In this document: one piece after another, positions 59,436 through 64,000 of the stretch
How the letters are laid out: every line of letters begins with the position of its first letter
Position numbering within the stretch: the first letter of the stretch is position 1
Origin: Lachnospira pectinoschiza
Lineage (GTDB): Bacteria > Bacillota > Clostridia > Lachnospirales > Lachnospiraceae
Direction: 5' to 3'
Length of the DNA: 64,000 nt
Assembly: GCF_020564355.1 (NCBI RefSeq)
Contig: NZ_JAJCRR010000003.1
Span: 248,001-312,000, forward strand
Translations under genes and position numbers: made by a program
The notes under the pieces: model-generated
What the model saw: the letters and a program-made list of their open reading frames with translations, nothing else
What the model was told of the DNA's origin: nothing
Database searches by the model: none

Positions 59436-59609
59436 AAAATCTTAAATTTGGAGCGTAATTAGTGTCTGCCGATAATGTGTACCCAATGTCAAGGACAGTT
59501 ACTAGAAAACTTCCAATTGATACAAAAGGATATTTTTAAAATAAGCAGTTCAAAAATATCTACATGCGTGGTACAATGGTAGTGTCAACGTATGAGGAGG
59601 TTTACACTA

Positions 59610-60608
59610 ATGAAGTGTCCCAATTGTGGTGGAGAAATAGAAAATAATGCAAAATTTTGCACATTTTGCGGTTCACAAATTACAGTAGAAATGCAAAAAG
59701 AACGTGAACAGCTAAATAAATCTGGCTGTCCTAAATGCGGTAGCACCAATGTTACATTTAACCGAGAAAAGCAGGGAGAACTTAAAGGGAAAAATGGTAC
59801 TGTTGTTGTAAGGTCTACAATAGGCTTATGTAAAGATTGTGGATATACATGGAGTACCACTAACACTACACAGCCACAGAAAAAGAATAAGACATGGCTG
59901 TGGGTACTAGGTTGGATATTTGTATTTCCAGTTCCATTAACTATTTTAATGCTTCGTAAGAAAGATATGAAACCAGCATTAAAGTATGGTATTATTGCGG
60001 CTGCATGGATAGTATATCTTATAATTGGTTTATCTGGTAATTCAAATGATAATACAGCTACAACGGGAAATAATACAGAAACAATAGTATCTGAAAACGA
60101 AACTATAAATGATGATGTGACAACAAATATTGTAGAAAGTCAAACAGATAGTGAGGTTGTTGAGCAGACAGAAACAAATTATGCTGACGATGAAATAGTA
60201 AATAAATTCATTTCAGAGTTCCAAGAAATCGCAGGGTACAAAATGACGGACATTAGCAAAGGAAACATTCGCACAAAGTACTTTGCATATGCAAATAATT
60301 GTTATCTTGAAATGATAAATGCAACAGACGCTGGTGCAGAAGCATTCTGCATTTCATATTCATTTGGCAGTTTATCAGAGGAAGAAATCTATTCTGTATT
60401 TACTGATTGCTTAAAAACATTAGGTGCTACTGATGAGGAAATAGAAAAGACCATTGCTGATTTTACCACTAATAATGATGGAGATTACATGATTGAAGGA
60501 TATGAGACAAATAGCTCTATAACTTGTACATATTGTCCTACAAAGGAGTTATCAAACGGAACATCAATAGGTCACATAGAGATTGCATCTAGTACTTTTG
60601 GTAAATAA
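59610..60608 (+). CDS. Zinc-ribbon membrane protein
   Basis: 332 residues. Two zinc ribbons come first: CPNCGG with CTFCGS, and CPKCGS with CKDCGY. A membrane segment pair follows at about 95-150, then an acidic Thr/Asn/Glu-rich linker and an extracellular domain of about 130 residues (KYFAYANNCYLEMINATDAG region). GAGGAGG precedes the ATG at 59610. This arrangement, with a cytoplasmic zinc ribbon and an outside domain, is frequent in Firmicutes but not assigned a function. A terminator follows. Confidence 0.7.
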   Translation: MKCPNCGGEIENNAKFCTFCGSQITVEMQKEREQLNKSGCPKCGSTNVTFNREKQGELKGKNGTVVVRSTIGLCKDCGYTWSTTNTTQPQKKNKTWLWVLGWIFVFPVPLTILMLRKKDMKPALKYGIIAAAWIVYLIIGLSGNSNDNTATTGNNTETIVSENETINDDVTTNIVESQTDSEVVEQTETNYADDEIVNKFISEFQEIAGYKMTDISKGNIRTKYFAYANNCYLEMINATDAGAEAFCISYSFGSLSEEEIYSVFTDCLKTLGATDEEIEKTIADFTTNNDGDYMIEGYETNSSITCTYCPTKELSNGTSIGHIEIASSTFGK

Positions 60609-60620
60609 GAAATAAAAACC

Positions 60621-60653
60621 AAAGCCACATCAGTCATATCTGGTGTGGCTTTT
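60621..60653 (+). terminator. Terminator after the zinc-ribbon gene
   Basis: AAAGCCACA pairs with TGTGGCTTT and CAG with CTG around a short loop. The next 215 bases to 60870 are AT-rich and contain no gene I can support. Confidence 0.8.
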
Positions 60654-60870
60654 CTCAAATTCCCATCTCAAACACTTAGTGTTCCCATGATAAAAAATTC
60701 ATCTAGCTTTAGTGAAAAATGAATAAAAAGTGATGAAATGAATAAATATACAGGTTAGTTTAAGCTAAATACATATAGGAACACTTTTCCGAAAAGGGAG
60801 TTTTTTAATAATACTATCTTATTTAGCGCTTACGGCTTATTTAAACATTATTCTAACGGAGTGAGGGGAA

Positions 60871-61104
60871 ATGATTATACAGACAGGAATGAGGACAGAT
60901 ATTCCGGCATTTTATTCCCAATGGTTTATGAATCGAATAAAAGAGGGGTATGTACTTGTTCGCAATCCTTATAATGAAAGACAGGTGACAAGATATCGTT
61001 TGACACCTGATGTAGTTGACCTCATCGCATTTTGTACGAAGAATCCCGCACCAATGCTGCCATATATGAATGTTTTAATCTCTTTAGTTATTTGCCTCCT
61101 GTGA
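60871..61104 (+). pseudogene. DUF1848 protein, N-terminal fragment
   Basis: 77 codons. MIIQTGMRTDIPAFYSQWF, then VLVRNPYNERQVTRYRL and LIAFCTKNPAPMLPYM match the start of DUF1848 proteins, which are about 280-300 residues long and carry cysteines for an iron-sulphur cluster further on. After PMLPYM the sequence turns into an unrelated hydrophobic tail and stops. The ribosome binding site GAGGGGAAA is intact. The rest of the gene is missing, so this is a truncated remnant. Confidence 0.7.
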
Positions 61105-61382
61105 AAAAATAACTCTTGTTTCATCAACAAACAGTTTCAATGACCTGCTTATGGCTGATATGACCGCTGTCGGTAAGAATATCATGTCGGGCCAGTTTCT
61201 TTTTTTACACTGTATAAATGGGAAGAGTTTTGGTTGAACAGCAGCTGGAATGATGATAAAATTTTGTTGTAACAAATGATCAAACAAATTTTTTCTGGAA
61301 AAGTGATGCTGAAATGTCAAAGAAATTAACGGAAAAATCATTGGAGAAGAAACTTCATAATATGGATACAGGAGAATAAAAG
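61105..61382 (+). other. Non-coding stretch between two gene remnants
   Basis: No open frame with a start signal, hairpin or repeat stands out on either strand. It probably holds decayed coding DNA. Confidence 0.4.
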
Positions 61383-61812
61383 ATGAGCAGTGATATCAAA
61401 AATGAATTTGAAGAATATGTAAAAACGCTTACGGAAACTATCTGCAACGACATTTTTCTGGAAAAGCTGGAACAGATCTGTCACGAATATGAGGACGGGG
61501 TTAAGCCGGTACAGCAGAAATCATGATGATACAGCGATGAGAAGGGACAAAGACTGGCAGACCGAATTAATGGCGGAAAAACTCAAAAAACGTTTTGCAC
61601 GATATGAAAATTTCTCCATGACATACATCGGCACACATGAGAAGGTGCTGTGTATTGATGAACGGTATACGCTGGTTGGAAGTTATAATTTACTGTCGTA
61701 TGACGGCGGTGAAAAAGAGATGTTTCAGGGATATCATTTCCGGTTTGAAGGCGGTGTCATGATTGACGATGCGGAATTTGCAAAACATGTCATAAAAGAG
61801 ATTGGAATGTAA
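61383..61812 (+). pseudogene. Phospholipase-D-like domain remnant with frameshift
   Basis: A 47-codon frame with a good AGGAGAA site (61383-61526) reads KNEFEEYVKTLTETICNDIF and GVKPVQQKS. From about 61527 another frame continues HDDTAMRRDKDWQTELMAEK and ends FSMTYIGTHEKVLCIDERYT-LVGSYNLLS, which is the second HxK motif of a phospholipase-D-like domain (HEKVLCIDE). The first HxK motif is absent. It is likely the tail of a larger broken gene. Confidence 0.6.
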
Positions 61813-61886
61813 TATAGCCAGCGGGCAAAAGATATGGTATGATAGCTTTTGCCATAAAAGCGGAAGAATAACAGCGAGGTGATTTA

Positions 61887-62870
61887 TTGAAAAAGAAAAT
61901 ATTGGGAATAGGAGCGACGGTACTGATTCTGTCGGCGGCGTTTTTTGCAGGCTGCGGACTGACCGGAACGAGAATCCGGTTCGGTGCGGCAGGACTTGGC
62001 GGAACGTATCACGCTTTTGCAGATACATTTGCAGGGCTTATCACAGCCGAGAAAGAAAAATGCACGGTCGAGGTAAAGACCACTGCCGGGTCGGCGGCGA
62101 ATCTGCGGCTTTTATCAGACGGATATATTCAGATGGCGGTTGCGCAGAATGATTTAACCAATGATGCATACTATGCGGCCGGGACATTTGAAAACAGCAG
62201 AAAGTACCGTGGATACAGCGCGGTTGCGGCACTTTACACGGAAAGCTGCCAGATTGTGGTACGTGCGGATTCCGGCATTGAAAGCATGGACGATTTGCAA
62301 GGGAAAACAGTCAGTGTCGGTGAGAACGAATCCGGTACGGAATTAAATGCTGAGCAGATTTTAGCTGTCAGCGGACTGACAGATAAGCTGATTGATAAAG
62401 TACATCTGGATTACACAGAAGCGGCAGAGCGGCTTGCAGACGGAAAGATCGATGCTTTTTTTTGTACGGCGGGTGCAGAAACAACAGTGATTTCAGAGCT
62501 GTCTAAGCAGTGTGAAATCCGCCTGCTGGAGCTTGATGAAAGTACAAGAGACAAACTTTTAAATTCCTACACTTTTTATACGGAATCCGTGATTCCAAAG
62601 GGAACGTACAACAATCAGACAGAGGATATACATACTGTCGGTGTCAAAGCGGTGCTGCTTGTGAGTGATAAGTTGCCTGAAAAGACGGTGAAAGCGCTTA
62701 CAAAAACACTGTTTGAAAACAAGCAGGAGTTACAGTATGCACTGCCTGTCAATATTGTGATGAATGAGCAGACGGCGACAGAAGGAATTACAATTCCGTT
62801 TCACAAGGGTGCTGCGGCATATTACAAGGAATGTGGAATTGATGTAGTGACAGGGAAAGGAAGCAGATAG
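61887..62870 (+). CDS. TAXI-family TRAP-type solute-binding lipoprotein
   Basis: 327 residues from a TTG start preceded by GAGGTG. The signal peptide ends in FAGC (Cys about residue 23). The family's pattern follows: RIRFGAAGLGGTYHAFADTF, VEVKTTAGSAANLRLLSDGY, QMAVAQNDLT, LQGKTVSVGENESGTELNAE and KIDAFFCTAGAETTV. TAXI proteins bind glutamate or related acids and usually serve a TRAP membrane pair. Here the sodium/glutamate symporter gltS follows in 17 bases and no TRAP membrane gene is seen, so the two may work together or share a signal. Confidence 0.88.
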   Translation: MKKKILGIGATVLILSAAFFAGCGLTGTRIRFGAAGLGGTYHAFADTFAGLITAEKEKCTVEVKTTAGSAANLRLLSDGYIQMAVAQNDLTNDAYYAAGTFENSRKYRGYSAVAALYTESCQIVVRADSGIESMDDLQGKTVSVGENESGTELNAEQILAVSGLTDKLIDKVHLDYTEAAERLADGKIDAFFCTAGAETTVISELSKQCEIRLLELDESTRDKLLNSYTFYTESVIPKGTYNNQTEDIHTVGVKAVLLVSDKLPEKTVKALTKTLFENKQELQYALPVNIVMNEQTATEGITIPFHKGAAAYYKECGIDVVTGKGSR

Positions 62871-62887
62871 GCAGCAGGTGGACATTA

Positions 62888-64000
62888 GTGGAAATATATT
62901 TGGATATGTACCAGACAATTACTGTAGCAGTACTTGTCTTAATGTTAGGTAAAGTTTTAAAGAAAAAATTCGGAATTTTAGAGCGGTTCTGTATTCCGGC
63001 ACCGGTTATCGGCGGCGTGGTGTTTGCCGTTTTTACCTGTATTTGTTATGTGACGGGTATTGCGGAATTTTCGTTTGATGATATTTTAAAGGAAGTATGC
63101 ATGGTATTTTTCTTTACTTCTGTAGGCTTTCAGGCGAATTTAAAAGTGTTAAAAAGTGGTGGAAAGGCACTGATTATTTTTCTGGGACTGGTCATCGGCC
63201 TGATTCTTTCACAGAACTTTTTAGCGGTCGGACTGGCAAAGCTTTTACACATTAGTCCGCTGGTCGGACTATGTACCGGTTCAATTCCGATGGTTGGCGG
63301 TCACGGTACGGCAGGTGCATTTGGCCCGGTGCTGGAGGATTTTGGTATTATGGGTGCAACAACACTTTGTACGGCAGGTGCAACATTTGGTCTGATTATG
63401 GGCAGTATCATGGGCGGACCGGTCGGCAAGCGTCTGATTGAGAAGAAAAATCTGTTAGATACGGTTGTGCCGGAAGATGACAGCCTTCTGGTAGAAGATG
63501 AAAAGAAGCATGAACGTCATACCAGCATGTATCCGTCAGCGGTATTCCAGTTAATTATTGCAATGGGACTCGGTACAATCGTATCCCACCTGTTATCGCT
63601 GACCGGCATGACGTTTCCGATATACATCGGTGCGATGATTGTTGCCGCATGTATCAGAAATATCGGGGAATATTCGGGAAAATTTACTATTTATATGGGT
63701 GAAATTAATGATATCGGTGGTATCAGCCTGTCGCTGTTTTTGGGAATAGCGATGATTACATTAAAGCTCTGGCAGCTTGCAGATCTGGCACTGCCGCTTA
63801 TCGTACTGCTTGCAGGACAGAGCCTGCTCATCTTTTTATACACGTATTTTGTGGTATTTAATGTCATGGGCAGGGATTATGATGCGGCAGTACTTTCATC
63901 CGGTGTCTGTGGTTTCGGTATGGGTGCAACCCCGAATGCCATGGCAAATATGCAGGCAGTCTGTGAAAAGTACGAACCTTCGGTCAAAGCGTATCTGCTT
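62888..64000 (+). CDS. gltS: Sodium/glutamate symporter GltS (3' end outside the window)
   Basis: 371 codons are visible and the gene runs off the edge. The GTG start has AGGTGG seven bases upstream. Many hydrophobic helices are present. The GltS hallmarks are two pore-loop repeats with glycine-rich motifs: GSIPMVGGHGTAGAFGPVLE in the first half and GVCGFGMGATPNAMANMQAV near the window's end. VGFQANLKVLKSGGKAL is also typical. It imports glutamate with sodium. The preceding TAXI lipoprotein is in the same operon. Confidence 0.92.
   Translation, partial: MEIYLDMYQTITVAVLVLMLGKVLKKKFGILERFCIPAPVIGGVVFAVFTCICYVTGIAEFSFDDILKEVCMVFFFTSVGFQANLKVLKSGGKALIIFLGLVIGLILSQNFLAVGLAKLLHISPLVGLCTGSIPMVGGHGTAGAFGPVLEDFGIMGATTLCTAGATFGLIMGSIMGGPVGKRLIEKKNLLDTVVPEDDSLLVEDEKKHERHTSMYPSAVFQLIIAMGLGTIVSHLLSLTGMTFPIYIGAMIVAACIRNIGEYSGKFTIYMGEINDIGGISLSLFLGIAMITLKLWQLADLALPLIVLLAGQSLLIFLYTYFVVFNVMGRDYDAAVLSSGVCGFGMGATPNAMANMQAVCEKYEPSVKAYLL

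Overview
The window is chromosomal DNA from a Gram-positive, endospore-forming, motile member of the Clostridia. The gene content and the style of protein sequence point to the family Lachnospiraceae, but I cannot name a genus from sequence alone. Supporting evidence: a yabP-yabQ-divIC-spoIIE-tilS-hpt-ftsH block in the order known from Bacillota, spoVT with a sigma-G-like promoter, a PdaA-type spore-cortex deacetylase, several chemoreceptors and CheX, a T-box leader, and strong AGGAGG-type ribosome binding sites.

Layout. 1-2.1 kb: end of an amino-acid ABC ATPase, a VanY-like carboxypeptidase and a VanH-like D-2-hydroxyacid dehydrogenase. 2.2-3.1 kb: purC. 3.3-6.9 kb (minus): rfbA-rfbB-rfbD-rfbC for dTDP-L-rhamnose. 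7.0-8.2 kb (minus): a MerR regulator fused to a methyltransferase. 8.4-12 kb: nifI1-nifI2 (PII-like) without nitrogenase genes, then a taurine/nitrate-type ABC transporter. 12.1-15 kb: a BMP lipoprotein and a chemoreceptor. 15.0-15.6 kb: a tryptophan T-box in front of an internally deleted transporter gene. 15.7-16.8 kb: glycerol-dehydrogenase-like enzyme. 16.85-17.64 kb: a gene-free block with its own promoter and many hairpins, a candidate large structured RNA. 17.8-20.6 kb: PdaA-like deacetylase and an ABC exporter. 20.7-26.1 kb: two divergent chemoreceptors fused to YcgR/PilZ domains, flanking an esterase. 26.3-34.5 kb: spoVT, mazG, hup, rqcP, yabP, yabQ, divIC, a membrane-less spoIIE, tilS, hpt, ftsH. 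34.8-38.6 kb: GH13 enzyme, SGNH hydrolase, trmD. 38.7-38.8 kb: tRNA-Phe and tRNA-Gly. 38.9-45 kb: nth, an exonuclease, a hypothetical protein, a 36-residue membrane peptide, an AIR-synthase-like protein, an AsnC regulator, an aminotransferase, CheX and trmL. 45.8-50.3 kb (minus): mutS2, response regulator, histidine kinase. 50.5-54.4 kb: an HtrA-like protein lacking its catalytic triad, yhaM, rlmD. 54.4-61.8 kb: an AT-richer accessory stretch of small lineage-specific genes mixed with broken fic, IS110, rhuM, DUF1848 and phospholipase-D-like genes. 61.9-64 kb: a TAXI-family binding protein and gltS.

How the parts connect. Sporulation and housekeeping genes form the stable core. Signalling genes are numerous: three chemoreceptors, CheX, a PilZ output and a BMP/chemoreceptor pair, so chemotaxis, ligand binding and c-di-GMP seem linked. 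Intergenic DNA is unusually structured. One family of modular palindromes ends in GGAATGGAG just ahead of start codons. A second element, found in two convergent gene junctions, has a conserved loop inside gene-specific long stems. Several genes (the T-box-controlled transporter, rlmD tail, fic, rhuM) carry clean internal deletions, which suggests ongoing gene loss around the accessory stretch.

All family assignments were made by reading translated sequence; no database search was run. Start codons were chosen mainly by Shine-Dalgarno spacing.
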